DNA of 64,000 bases from Zoogloea sp041914405. GTDB lineage: Bacteria > Pseudomonadota > Gammaproteobacteria > Burkholderiales > Rhodocyclaceae. Below the pieces are notes generated by a model. That model was not told the origin of the DNA. It made no database searches and was given only the letters and a program-made list of their open reading frames with translations. Numbering within the stretch: position 1 is the stretch's first letter; each line of letters begins with the position of its first letter. A program made the position numbers and the translations under genes. Below are positions 22,739 to 31,327 of this stretch, one piece after another. Location: assembly GCF_041914405.1 (NCBI RefSeq), contig NZ_JAYSDK010000006.1, forward strand, positions 1-64,000, in the 5' to 3' direction.

Positions 22739-24742
22739 TCAGGCGCTCGTGCGGGCGCGCTCCCGGTCCACCTCCAGCCCGTAGCGCTTGAGCTTGAGGT
22801 AGAGCGTGCTCTTGGCGATGTTGAGCTGGCGCGCGGCCCAGGTGAGGTTACCGCCGGTGGCGGCGATGGCGCGCCGGATCAGCTCCAGCTCGCCGTCGGC
22901 AATGCTGCAGATCCGCGAACTGCCGGTGGCGGTCGGCGGCGGCAGCTCGATGTCCGACAGCTCTGCCGGCAGGGCTTCGGCACCGATCTCCGCGCCGTCG
23001 CTCATGAGCACCATGCTCTCCACCGCGTTGCGCAACTCGCGCACGTTGCCCGGCCACGGATACGCCTGCAGGCGCTCCAGAACGCCGATGCCGAGCGGGC
23101 GCTCGGGCAGGCTGTGCTGGGCGGCGAAGCGGGTGAGGAACAGATCCACCAGCAGCGGGATGTCCTCCCGCCGTTCGCGTAGTGGGGGCAGATGCAGCGT
23201 CGTGACGGCGATGCGGTAGTACAAGTCCATGCGGAAGCGGCCGGCGGCGACCTCCTCGCGCAGGTTGCGGTGGGTGGCGGCGACGAGGCGGAAATTCACC
23301 TTGCGCGGGCTGTTCTCGCCAAGGCGGTGGATCTCGCCTTCCTCAAGCACCCGCAGCAGATGCGGTTGCAGGTCGATGGGCATTTCGCCGATCTCGTCAA
23401 GGAACAGGGTGCCCCCGTCGGCGGCCTCGATCTTGCCCATCATGCCGCCCTTGCGCGCGCCGGTGAAGGCGCCTTCCGCATAACCGAACAGCTCGCTGGC
23501 CAGCAGCTCCCGAGACAGCCCGCCGCAGTTGAGGGCCACGTAGGCGCCACTGGCGCGCTGGCTGGCCTCGTGGATGCCGCGGGCGAACTCCTCCTTGCCG
23601 ACGCCGGTTTCGCCGAGCAGTAGCACCGGCACCTTCGAGCGGGCCAGCTGGCGCGCCTTGTCGATGGCCGACAGTAGCGTCGGGTTGCGGCTGACCAGGG
23701 AGGCGAAGTTGCGCACCTTGGCCGGGCTGTCGGTTGGAGTACAGCTTGGGGCTGCGTGCTGGATTGAGGCCGGGCGGGTACCGCGGGCAAGGGGCATGAT
23801 CAGCAGCGTGCCGAGGCGCAGGCCATGGCTCGTCACCGGCACCAGCCAGTCGTTGTTCATCCAGTCGGGCAGCGGGCCCACCGGACCGTCGGCGCCGAGG
23901 GCCATCTCTGCCAGGCGAGCGGGGGCCGACAGGTCCATGTCGCCGCCCCGCGCCATGACGGCACTGGCGGCGTGCTCGTTGATCTTGACCGGCACGCCAC
24001 GCCGGTCGAAAAGGATCAGGCCGTCGGCGGCACTTGAGCCCCAGCGCCCCATTGCCCCCTCCAGCAGGCGGCAGCGCAGCTCCATCTCCCGCGCGCCGAG
24101 GCGGCTCTCGATGCGGCTGGCAGTGGTGACGGCGAGGGCCAGGCTCTGGCGGCTGTAGCTTTCAGACAGGCCGGAGACGTCGATCACGCCGACGATTTCG
24201 CCACCTTGGGGATGGCGGATCACCGCAGCCGAACAGGTCCACCGCTTGATGCCGGCGCAGAAGTGCTCGGCCGAATGGATCTGCACCGGCTGGCCGACCG
24301 CCAGTGCGGTACCGATGGCATTGGTGCCGCAAATGCGTTCGCTCCAGTTGACGCCGGGAATCAGGCGGATCGATTCGGCGGTGCCGACCGTCGGTGTGTC
24401 TCCCTCCATCGTGAGGATGGTGCACTGGGTGTCGGCGAGCAGCATCATCGTGCCGCTCTCGGCCAGGAAGTCCCGCGCATAGGCCATCACCGGTGCGCCG
24501 GCTTCCAGCAGCTCGCTGTTGCTCTCCCGCAGCGCGTACAGCGCATGTTCGGGCAGCGGGTCGGGGGCGTAGCGGCGGTCTGGGTCTACGTGGGCGTCCT
24601 GGCAGCGTCGCCAGGAGCGGTCCACCAGGGTGCGCAGGGTGTCATTGCGGGCTGCATCGCCGCTCAGGAAGGATTCCCAGGCGGCCATTACGGCGGCGTT
24701 GTTATGCGGATTGGAGAACACTTGTCCCTCCGTGCTGCACAT
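22739..24742 (-). CDS. acxR: Sigma-54-dependent activator of acetone metabolism (AcxR/AcoR-like)
   Basis: The 667-residue enhancer-binding protein has an N-terminal sensory region with a GAF-like domain (about 60-230, containing ERICGTNAIGTAL and SAEHFCAGIKRWTCSAA). It also has a second sensory segment, an AAA+ domain (about 345-580) with Walker A GETGVGKE (377-384) and the sigma-54 contact GAFTGA (424-429), and a C-terminal Fis-type HTH (AARQLNIAKSTLYLKLKRYG). It is the same architecture as AcxR/AcoR regulators. It lies downstream of acxABC on the same strand behind a terminator. Its own sigma-54 promoter and upstream sites match those of acxA, pointing to positive autoregulation. GGAGG precedes the ATG. 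Confidence 0.88.
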   Translation of the reverse strand: MCSTEGQVFSNPHNNAAVMAAWESFLSGDAARNDTLRTLVDRSWRRCQDAHVDPDRRYAPDPLPEHALYALRESNSELLEAGAPVMAYARDFLAESGTMMLLADTQCTILTMEGDTPTVGTAESIRLIPGVNWSERICGTNAIGTALAVGQPVQIHSAEHFCAGIKRWTCSAAVIRHPQGGEIVGVIDVSGLSESYSRQSLALAVTTASRIESRLGAREMELRCRLLEGAMGRWGSSAADGLILFDRRGVPVKINEHAASAVMARGGDMDLSAPARLAEMALGADGPVGPLPDWMNNDWLVPVTSHGLRLGTLLIMPLARGTRPASIQHAAPSCTPTDSPAKVRNFASLVSRNPTLLSAIDKARQLARSKVPVLLLGETGVGKEEFARGIHEASQRASGAYVALNCGGLSRELLASELFGYAEGAFTGARKGGMMGKIEAADGGTLFLDEIGEMPIDLQPHLLRVLEEGEIHRLGENSPRKVNFRLVAATHRNLREEVAAGRFRMDLYYRIAVTTLHLPPLRERREDIPLLVDLFLTRFAAQHSLPERPLGIGVLERLQAYPWPGNVRELRNAVESMVLMSDGAEIGAEALPAELSDIELPPPTATGSSRICSIADGELELIRRAIAATGGNLTWAARQLNIAKSTLYLKLKRYGLEVDRERARTSA

Positions 24743-24915
24743 TTCTCACGTCTTCCTCCTTTGGTTTCGTCCCGCTTGCGGCGGACCGCTATCGATGGAT
24801 GCGGCCGTTTTAAGGGTGGGTTCTGCGCGCGGACGGGACGGATGGCATGGGTCTGGGTGAGGCCTCCGATCTGGAAACGCTTATGAAAAAAATGGAACGT
24901 CCGATCTGGAGATTA
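24743..24915 (-). other. Leader of the activator gene
   Basis: About 160 bases lie between the sigma-54 promoter and the activator ATG. A copy of the motif ATCGGACGTTC (minus-strand reading) occupies 24895-24905, around the expected transcription start, where a bound activator could limit its own synthesis. No open frame of interest is present. Confidence 0.4.
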
Positions 24916-24930
24916 GCAAACCTGGTGCCA
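24916..24930 (-). promoter_or_regulatory. Sigma-54 promoter of the activator gene
   Basis: On the minus strand the sequence reads TGGCAC-CAGGT-TTGC, a perfect match to the -24/-12 consensus TGGCAC-N5-TTGC. It lies about 175 bases upstream of the activator start codon. The matching element upstream of acxA supports function. Confidence 0.75.
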
Positions 24931-25012
24931 TCTGCCTCGATCACGTACAAGCCCCGTGCAGCAAGGGGGGCGCATGGATGTTGTTTGAAGTGCGGATGCT
25001 GGCCGTTCGAGA

Positions 25013-25054
25013 ATCGGACGTTCGAGAGGGGAGACGTCTCATTCTCGGACGGTT
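25013..25054. promoter_or_regulatory. Upstream activator sites of the activator gene
   Basis: GAATCGGACGTTCG at 25011-25024 is identical over 14 bases to the site upstream of acxA (30522-30535). A second, weaker copy, TCGGACGGTT, is at 25045-25054. They lie about 85-130 bases behind the sigma-54 promoter, the normal distance for enhancer sites. Confidence 0.65.
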
Positions 25055-25110
25055 GGCCGGGGATGGGCTGGGTGTGGATGAGCTTTTCGTTTTTGGGGCC
25101 CGCTTCTCCC

Positions 25111-25136
25111 GTAGGGGCGAATGAATTCGCCCCCAC
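25111..25136. repeat. REP-like hairpin, copy 1
   Basis: GTAGGGGCGAATGAATTCGC followed by CCCCAC forms a near-perfect palindrome. A second copy with two changes lies at 54685-54710. Both are extragenic, close to a transcription terminator. Confidence 0.65.
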
Positions 25137-25180
25137 CGAAGCCTGCAGCAATCCGCAAGGAGGCGAGGTTCGGACGTACG

Positions 25181-25215
25181 CAAAAAAGCGGGGTCGGCCG
25201 TCGGCCGAACCCCGC
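25181..25215 (-). terminator. Terminator of the acxABC operon
   Basis: A long GC stem (GCGGGGT-CGGCC at 25188-25199 with GGCCG-A-ACCCCGC at 25203-25215) is followed on the minus strand by TTTTTT (A-run at 25182-25187). It starts 20 bases after the acxC stop, so the activator gene needs its own promoter. Confidence 0.85.
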
Positions 25216-25234
25216 AAAGCGCTTGCAACCCTGC

Positions 25235-25738
25235 TTAAGCGCGTTCCGGTACAGGCAGGCCCATCCAGTCCTTGTAGAAGGCCTCGATGTCCGGTTCGAA
25301 GTCATGGATCACCGGGTACCACGGGGTCGGTGCTTCCACGTCGTGCATGGTGCCGCAGGTCGGGCAGTAGTACTCGCGATACACCTGCCACTGGGTGTCC
25401 GGCGCCATCAGCTTCGGATAGACCTCGGTCATCGCCTCTTCGGTGTCGCGCACGTAGATGCTGGCGTGCAGCTTCCAGTTATCGCGGTAGTCGCAGAAGA
25501 CGTGGCCGCAGTCGCACTGGGTAACCCACTCCTTGGTTTTGGCGGACTGCACGATATACAGATGCGGGCCGAGGGGCAGCACGATGCGGTCCGGGAAGCT
25601 CACCTTGGCCTGCAGGGCCGCCAGGTACTGGCTGAAGCGGCTGTGGTCCTTGGGCATGGACAGCATGCGGAAGGTGGTTTCCCAGTCGAGCGAGCCTTCG
25701 ACGAGGTGGGCGACCTGTTCGTTGGTGTAGTTGGACAT
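25235..25738 (-). CDS. acxC: Acetone carboxylase gamma subunit
   Basis: This 167-residue small subunit belongs to the heterohexameric (alpha2 beta2 gamma2) acetone carboxylase. Its length matches the known gamma subunit (about 168). Visible features are QCDCGHVFCDYRDNWKLHA (about 74-92) and YYCPTCGTMHD (about 122-132), a pair of cysteine/histidine clusters fit to bind zinc. It lies 23 bases after acxB and closes the operon; a strong terminator follows. AAGGAG precedes the ATG. Acetophenone carboxylase, a five-subunit relative, can be excluded by this three-gene composition. Confidence 0.93.
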   Translation of the reverse strand: MSNYTNEQVAHLVEGSLDWETTFRMLSMPKDHSRFSQYLAALQAKVSFPDRIVLPLGPHLYIVQSAKTKEWVTQCDCGHVFCDYRDNWKLHASIYVRDTEEAMTEVYPKLMAPDTQWQVYREYYCPTCGTMHDVEAPTPWYPVIHDFEPDIEAFYKDWMGLPVPERA

Positions 25739-25761
25739 GTTCAGACTCCTTGATTCCGTGA

Positions 25762-28086
25762 TTACTCTTCGACCTGGACGACGGTGGTGACGTCGGGGAG
25801 CATGGACAGGTCCATGCGGTGCTTGGCGCCGTAGGAGGGCACGCCGAGCTCTTCCTCAAGCAGTTGCCATTCGGCCGGCAGGCTCCAGAAGTCCTTGAAC
25901 TGCTTGGTGAACTTCTCAGACAGCGCGAAGCTGGTGGCGAACATGTGCTGGACCTGGGTGGCGGCGTGCTTGTTGATGATGCGTTCGCGCTCCTCCTTCA
26001 TCCATTCGCGGGTCGGCAGTGCGCGGGCCAGGCGTTCCTTGCGGATCTCGGCGCGGCGGGCCTGGGTCTTGGCCGGATCGACCGTGAACACGCCCTTGGC
26101 GTCCTGGGTCAGCACCGCGCCATAGACCTTCTCGGCGTACTCGGGCAGCAGGAACTTCTGGTTGAGGTCGGCCTCGATGGCCTTCGGCTCGCGGTCGATG
26201 GGGTCGCCGAAGCCGGGGCCGCCGCGCAGGTAGTTGAGGTAGAGGTCGTGGTTGGAGTAGCAGTCCTCGGTGGTGATGCACTGCTTGTCGCGCTTGACCG
26301 TGGCGGTGGCGTCCAGGTGGCGCTCGTAGTCCGGGTTGGACGGATCGAGGTCGCCGCCCAGCGGCAGGCTGTCGCCGATGGCGATGCGGTTCTCCAGCCC
26401 GGTCTTGTGGGCCTCAAAACGGTAGCCGGTGGCGGACGGGTAGCCGCCCATCAGGCCCCAGTCACTGTTCATGAAGCCGTTGCCCATGAAGAACATGGTC
26501 CAGTCCTGGGCGTTCCAGACCATGCGCAGGGTCTCGAAGCCGCAGCCGCCACGGTATTTGCCATAGCCGCCGGAGTTGGCCTTCACGTTGCGGCCGAGAT
26601 AGAGGAGCGGTTCGGCCATCTCCCAGATCTCGATGTCGCCCATGTCGCCTTCCGGGTTCCAGATCGCCGCGGCGTGGTTCAGGCCGTCCTTCACCGCGCA
26701 GGCGCCGGTGCCGCAGCTCGATGCTTCGAAGCTGTTCACCGCATGGATCTCGCCGTCCTGGTTGATACCGCCGCCCTGCAGCCAGTTAGAGGTATTGGCG
26801 TTGCCGGCGTTGACCTCTTCCAGGTAGCCGCGGCTGAAGTAGGACTGGGACAGGCCGCGCCACAACGCAGCCCAACCAGACACCAGGAAGTGCCAGGCGT
26901 AGGCGTGGCCGGTGCGGCGGTCGTCCGGGTTGCACCAAGTGCCCTTGGGCAGGCGGAACTCGGTGGCGAAGTAGGCGCCGTCGTTGATGCGCTGGGTCGG
27001 CACGAGGGTCTGGCACATCATCACCCAGATGCCCGAGGTGAAGGCCACCTGGTGGGCGTTGAAGGTGTGCCAGCCCCAGCGGCTCGCGCCCTCGAAGTCT
27101 AGCCGCCACTTGCCGTCCGGCTTGATGGTCATCTCGCACGGGGAGTGCATGATGGAGTCGAGCTTGGCGAAGGCGTTGGAGACCTGCACGTCCTCGTGCT
27201 TGTAGGGCACGTCGACGAAGGACACCTTGCGGTACTTGCCCGGCAGGGTCATCGCCTTGATGCGGCTCATCAGGCCGCGGCGGCCTTCCTCGATGACCTC
27301 GAAGGCGAACTTCTCATAGGCCTCGATGCCGTCGGCCTTGATCACGTCCTCCACCAGCTCGCGGATCATGTGGCAGCCGGCGATACGGGTCTTCTCGTCG
27401 AGGATCCAGTACTTGGGCGTGCGCACCGAGCGCTGGGATTCGTGCAGCCAGTCGCGCAGCGGCTCGTCGTTGATGCCGGTCTTGCGGCAGGTGATCATGT
27501 AGCCGTCGCCGAAGCGCTGGGTCTGGCCGGTGGACATGGAGCCCGGCGTCACCGAGCCGGTGTCGATCACGTGGGTCACGCCGCCGACCCAGCCGATCAG
27601 CTTGCCTTCCCAGAAGATCGGCACGATGGTGGCGATGTCGCAGGGGTGTACGTTGCCGATCGCGCAGTCGTTGGTGGTGAACATGTCGCCGGGGTTGATG
27701 CCGGGATTGCCCTCCCAGTTGTTCTCGATCATGTATTTGATCGCAGCGCCCATCGTGCCCACGTGGATGATGATGCCGGTGGAGGTCAGGACGCAGTCGC
27801 CGGCGGCGTTGTAGAGCGTGAAGCACAGCTCGCCTTCCTGCTCGACGATGGGACTGGCGGCGATCTTCTTGGCCGTTTCGCGGGCATGCACCAGGCCGCC
27901 GCGCAGCTTGGAGAACAGCTTTTCGTAGCCGATCGGGTCGCTGTCGCGGAACTCCAGCTTCTCGATACCGTTGTAGTAGCCGCTGGCCTGGGTGCGCGCG
28001 ATGATGCCGTCGCGGAACTGCTTCAGGGTCTGGCCGTTTTTCAGCAAGTCGGCGAAGCCGAGCTCATTCTTGTTCATCATGTTCAT
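25762..28086 (-). CDS. acxB: Acetone carboxylase alpha subunit (hydantoinase B family)
   Basis: The 774-residue subunit has the size of the known alpha subunit (about 776) and belongs to the hydantoinase B/oxoprolinase family. This subunit holds manganese and carries out carboxylation of acetone enolate with bicarbonate-derived CO2 to give acetoacetate. TNDCAIGNVHPCDIATIV (H147, D150) with H172 in GGVTHVID gives an HxxD...H arrangement consistent with the metal site. A clean AAGGAG precedes the ATG at 28086. It follows acxA by 91 bases that contain a hairpin. Confidence 0.93.
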   Translation of the reverse strand: MNMMNKNELGFADLLKNGQTLKQFRDGIIARTQASGYYNGIEKLEFRDSDPIGYEKLFSKLRGGLVHARETAKKIAASPIVEQEGELCFTLYNAAGDCVLTSTGIIIHVGTMGAAIKYMIENNWEGNPGINPGDMFTTNDCAIGNVHPCDIATIVPIFWEGKLIGWVGGVTHVIDTGSVTPGSMSTGQTQRFGDGYMITCRKTGINDEPLRDWLHESQRSVRTPKYWILDEKTRIAGCHMIRELVEDVIKADGIEAYEKFAFEVIEEGRRGLMSRIKAMTLPGKYRKVSFVDVPYKHEDVQVSNAFAKLDSIMHSPCEMTIKPDGKWRLDFEGASRWGWHTFNAHQVAFTSGIWVMMCQTLVPTQRINDGAYFATEFRLPKGTWCNPDDRRTGHAYAWHFLVSGWAALWRGLSQSYFSRGYLEEVNAGNANTSNWLQGGGINQDGEIHAVNSFEASSCGTGACAVKDGLNHAAAIWNPEGDMGDIEIWEMAEPLLYLGRNVKANSGGYGKYRGGCGFETLRMVWNAQDWTMFFMGNGFMNSDWGLMGGYPSATGYRFEAHKTGLENRIAIGDSLPLGGDLDPSNPDYERHLDATATVKRDKQCITTEDCYSNHDLYLNYLRGGPGFGDPIDREPKAIEADLNQKFLLPEYAEKVYGAVLTQDAKGVFTVDPAKTQARRAEIRKERLARALPTREWMKEERERIINKHAATQVQHMFATSFALSEKFTKQFKDFWSLPAEWQLLEEELGVPSYGAKHRMDLSMLPDVTTVVQVEE

Positions 28087-28112
28087 TGTCTTGTCTCCTT
28101 AGTGTGGTTAGC

Positions 28113-28165
28113 CCCCAAGATGCCGTCGGCGTCGGTCCCCCGAGGGGGCGCCGGCAGCCTTGGGG
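28113..28165 (-). other. Intercistronic hairpin between acxA and acxB
   Basis: CCCCAAG (28113-28119) pairs with CTTGGGG (28159-28165), with GCCG/CGGC and CCCCC/GGGGG pairing inside. No T-run follows on the minus strand. It probably stabilises the acxA end or sets subunit ratios. Confidence 0.5.
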
Positions 28166-28177
28166 CGGCCCATGCGG

Positions 28178-30325
28178 CTACCGGACTTCCTTCAGATGGA
28201 ACAGGCGGTGCTTGTCGATCGTGGTCGCGAAGCCGTCGGGCACCACGAAGGTGGTCGCGTCGGATTCGATGATGGCGGGGCCCACGATGTGGTTGCCGGC
28301 CTTCAGGCTTTCCATCTTCCACAGCGCGGCATCGACCCAGCGCTTGTGGCGGTAGAAGGGGCGGGTGCCCAGGTAAGCTTCCTTCGGCGGCGTGGGGCCG
28401 GCGTCCGGGTCTTCCGGCAGCACCGGCTTCTGGGTCACCACGGTGCCGCGCAGGATCGCGCCGGTGATCGAGAAGCCCAGCTCCGGCGAGCGTGCCGAAC
28501 TGGCATACACGCGACCGTAGGTGTTCTCGAAGGCATCGACGATCTGGTTCCAGTCGGCAGCGGTGGCCGCGCTGGTCACCGGCGAGACGATTTCCAGGTC
28601 GTTGAGCTGCCCCATGTACTGCATCTTGTAGCCGGGGATCAGCAGCACGTCTTCGGCCTTGTAGCCATTGAGCACGAACTCGTCGATGACCTTCAGTGCC
28701 AGTTCGGACCAGGCGTCCTGCAGCGTCCGGCACGCGGCCGCCTTGGTGTCGTCGTCGGCCAGCTGGGCGACGCCGAGATCCACCGACTTGTCGTAGCGGT
28801 ACTCGAAGTCGGCGCAGGCGCAGCCGAAGGCCGAGAAGCCCGCCGCCCAGGCCGGCACCACCACGTCCTTGAAGCCGACGCCCTCGGTGTAGCCGTAGGT
28901 GTGCACCGGGCCAGCTCCGCCGTAGGAGAAGCAGGTGAACTCGGCCGGGTTGTAGCCCTTGGCGCTGATGTTGGCGCGCAGGTACTCGGACAGGGTCAGG
29001 TCGAGCAGTTCGATGACACCGGCGGCGGCATCTTCCACCGACAGGCCGAGTGGGTCGGCGATCTGCGCCTTGATGTGGTCGCGGGCGCGCTGCACGTCCA
29101 GCTTGATCGCACCGCCCAGGAAGTTGTCCGGGTTGAGGTAGCCGAGCACCACGTGGCAGTCGGACACCGACACCGTATCCAGGCCGCTATCCGGCCAGCA
29201 GGTGCCGACCCGGTAGCCGGCGCTGTCCGGGCCGAGCTTGATCGACTTGCTGTAGGGGTCGAGGCGCACGAAGCTGCCGGCGCCGGCGCCCACCGAGTCC
29301 ATCGCCACCAGCGGCAGGGACAGCACCAGGCGGGCCATATCCGGATCGGACTTGATCGCGAAGCTGCCCTTGGTGATCAGGGCCACGTCGAAGCTGGTGC
29401 CGCCGATGTCCGAGCAGGCGATGTTCTCGTCGCCCAGGTATTCACCCAGCAGCTTGGAGCCGATGACGCCACCGATCGGGCCGGAGACGATGGTGCGGGC
29501 CAGTTCCTTGGCTTTCCAGCTGATCGTGCCGCCGTGGGTCGCCATCACGCGCAGGTCGAACTTGGCGCCGTGCTTCTTGAAGCGGTCGCTGACCTTCTTC
29601 AGGGTCTGGCGGGACGGTTCGGCACCGTAGGCCTCCAGGATGGTGGTATTCATCCGGTGGCTTTCCTTGCGCGAGGGGTAGTAATCCACCGACGCGAAGA
29701 CCGGGATGTCCACCTTCAGCTTGGCCAGCTCTTCCCGGGCGATGTCGCGGGCGCGGGTCTCGCTGGACTCGTTCTTGTGGGACTGCAACAAGCAGATCAC
29801 GATGGCCTGCGCGCCGGCGGCGATCAGCTCGCGGGTGGCCTGGCGGACTTCGTCCTCGCGCAGGGGGATGACCACCTTGCCCTGCACGTCGGTCCGCTCG
29901 GTCACGCCACGGGTGCGGGAGACCGGAACCAGCGGCTCGTCGTAGCGGTGGGTGTTGAGGTGGATGCGGTCTTCCAGCGCGTAGCCCAGGTAGCTCTGCA
30001 GCGCCCGGCCCATGGAATGGATCTGCTCGAACCCCTTGTTGCAGATCAGGCCCACGTCGAGGCCCTTGCGCATCAGGATGCGGTTGAGCATCGCAGTGCC
30101 GGAATACACGCAGGTCGCCAGTTCCGGATAAACGTCGTCCACCGTGCGGTTCCAGTGGGCGAGGGCGTCCTCCGACGAGTTGAAGATGGCCAGCGATTCG
30201 TCGGCCGGATTGCTCTGCGCCTTGCCGACGACGAAACGTCCGTCGGCCCGAACGAAGAAGGTGTCGGTCATCGTGCCGCCGGCATCGATGCCCATCACCT
30301 GTACTTGTGATTGTTGGACTTCCAT
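28178..30325 (-). CDS. acxA: Acetone carboxylase beta subunit (hydantoinase A family, ATP-binding)
   Basis: The 715-residue subunit matches the known beta subunit length (about 717). It has the ASKHA-type ATP-binding folds of hydantoinase A: the N-terminal MGIDAGGTMTDTFFV (11-25) and the central ACSDIGGTSFDVALI. This subunit phosphorylates acetone and bicarbonate with ATP, and the products pass to the alpha subunit. ATG 30325 is chosen because GGAG sits 6 bases before it. Starts at 30337 or 30406 are less likely, since the latter would overlap the sigma-54 promoter. First gene of acxABC. Confidence 0.93.
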   Translation of the reverse strand: MEVQQSQVQVMGIDAGGTMTDTFFVRADGRFVVGKAQSNPADESLAIFNSSEDALAHWNRTVDDVYPELATCVYSGTAMLNRILMRKGLDVGLICNKGFEQIHSMGRALQSYLGYALEDRIHLNTHRYDEPLVPVSRTRGVTERTDVQGKVVIPLREDEVRQATRELIAAGAQAIVICLLQSHKNESSETRARDIAREELAKLKVDIPVFASVDYYPSRKESHRMNTTILEAYGAEPSRQTLKKVSDRFKKHGAKFDLRVMATHGGTISWKAKELARTIVSGPIGGVIGSKLLGEYLGDENIACSDIGGTSFDVALITKGSFAIKSDPDMARLVLSLPLVAMDSVGAGAGSFVRLDPYSKSIKLGPDSAGYRVGTCWPDSGLDTVSVSDCHVVLGYLNPDNFLGGAIKLDVQRARDHIKAQIADPLGLSVEDAAAGVIELLDLTLSEYLRANISAKGYNPAEFTCFSYGGAGPVHTYGYTEGVGFKDVVVPAWAAGFSAFGCACADFEYRYDKSVDLGVAQLADDDTKAAACRTLQDAWSELALKVIDEFVLNGYKAEDVLLIPGYKMQYMGQLNDLEIVSPVTSAATAADWNQIVDAFENTYGRVYASSARSPELGFSITGAILRGTVVTQKPVLPEDPDAGPTPPKEAYLGTRPFYRHKRWVDAALWKMESLKAGNHIVGPAIIESDATTFVVPDGFATTIDKHRLFHLKEVR

Positions 30326-30409
30326 TGTTGTCTCCATGTCTCCTTGGTTTGGACTGGTGCCGCATTCCGCCGCACCCCGGGGCGAGCCGCTGTCCCCGCA
30401 AGACATAGG

Positions 30410-30424
30410 GCAACGGTTGTGCCA
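30410..30424 (-). promoter_or_regulatory. Sigma-54 promoter of acxABC
   Basis: The minus strand reads TGGCAC-AACCG-TTGC, a perfect -24/-12 element about 85 bases before the acxA ATG. Together with the nearby sigma-54 activator gene it shows how the operon is switched on. Confidence 0.8.
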
Positions 30425-30521
30425 GATCGCGCAAAAAGGAGATAGAAGACTGAAAGAAAAGGAGTTTTAGACTCAATGCCGCTGGCAAGGGGGAAAGGCC
30501 GGCGGACAAATCGGCGACCGG

Positions 30522-30553
30522 GAATCGGACGTTCGTGCAGGAGTCGGACGTCC
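30522..30553. promoter_or_regulatory. Upstream activator sites of acxABC
   Basis: GAATCGGACGTTCG (30522-30535) and GTCGGACGTCC (30543-30553) are 19 bases apart, 100-140 bases upstream of the sigma-54 promoter. The first copy is identical over 14 bases to a site before the activator gene. Confidence 0.65.
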
Positions 30554-30576
30554 GGACCGCGGCCGAGGAAGGGGGC

Positions 30577-31098
30577 TTAGGGGCTACACCACTCGCTGCG
30601 CCTGCCGTTGCCATAGAGCGACTGGCGCTCGGTGAGGCTCATCGTCGAGCGGACCTTGCCCGTGGTGGCATCGAACAGAACGTTGAAGCGCGCCGGCTCG
30701 CTCCACACATCGCAGTAACGCCATTCCCACACGCGCTCATTGCGGGCGGGGTACGTCACGGTCCACGGGGGGTAGGGCGGCCCGATCTCGCGCATCACCG
30801 CCTCTTCGTCCATGCCCGGCTGGATGCGCGCGAAGTGCGGCATGTCGAGCACGTTTTCCACGCTGCGCACCCGGCCACCCGCATCGGTGAGGGCCATCCA
30901 CGTCCGCATCCCCATCGGCGCCGTGGTGAAGGCCAGCCGCTCGCCACCGCTGTCCTCCGGCCAGCACATTGCGGGGGGACCGAGGCGGGCAACCAGTTCA
31001 CCGACGCTTGTGGCATGCGCCGGAAAGCGCGGACCGACGCAGGCGGAGAGAAGAGCGGCGAGGGTAGCGCTCAAGAAGAGGGAGGGCAGAGGCTTCAT
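30577..31098 (-). CDS. Outer-membrane lipoprotein, BamE/SmpA-like domain
   Basis: The 173-residue protein starts at ATG 31098 with a lipoprotein signal peptide ending in the lipobox LSAC (Cys about residue 20). The stretch RIQPGMDEEAVMREIGPP (about 94-111) is the helix-turn segment of BamE/SmpA-type folds. WEWRYCDVW and a final FDATTGKVRS strand follow. It is too long and divergent to be BamE of the barrel assembly machine, so it is a paralogous lipoprotein of unknown role. It lies upstream of acxABC on the same strand but outside its sigma-54 unit. Confidence 0.75.
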   Translation of the reverse strand: MKPLPSLFLSATLAALLSACVGPRFPAHATSVGELVARLGPPAMCWPEDSGGERLAFTTAPMGMRTWMALTDAGGRVRSVENVLDMPHFARIQPGMDEEAVMREIGPPYPPWTVTYPARNERVWEWRYCDVWSEPARFNVLFDATTGKVRSTMSLTERQSLYGNGRRSEWCSP

Positions 31099-31327
31099 GG
31101 TGGATGCCTGCTTGGCTGACAAAGGAGGACTGCAATGCCTTTGATCCACGCGGCGGGGCATATGTTGCGTCCGGCTGTTTGATTGGGACTGCCGATGGGT
31201 GCCATGTGCGCAGCCGCTCAGTCAATATGCCTTTGGCGACATACGGGCATGCGCGGTGAACAATCAATGTTGCTGCCGTCACATGGGATAGTGCTTGCGC
31301 GACATTCAATGTGGCGATGGGCTATCC

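Noticed and set aside
25235..30325. Acetophenone carboxylase instead of acetone carboxylase
   Set aside because: That enzyme has five subunits. Here three subunits of 715, 774 and 167 residues match acetone carboxylase in number and size, including the small zinc-type gamma subunit.
30577..31098. BamE of the outer-membrane assembly complex
   Set aside because: The lipoprotein has a BamE-like segment but is longer, divergent and not in the usual fur/recN neighbourhood, so it is called a BamE-like paralogue only.
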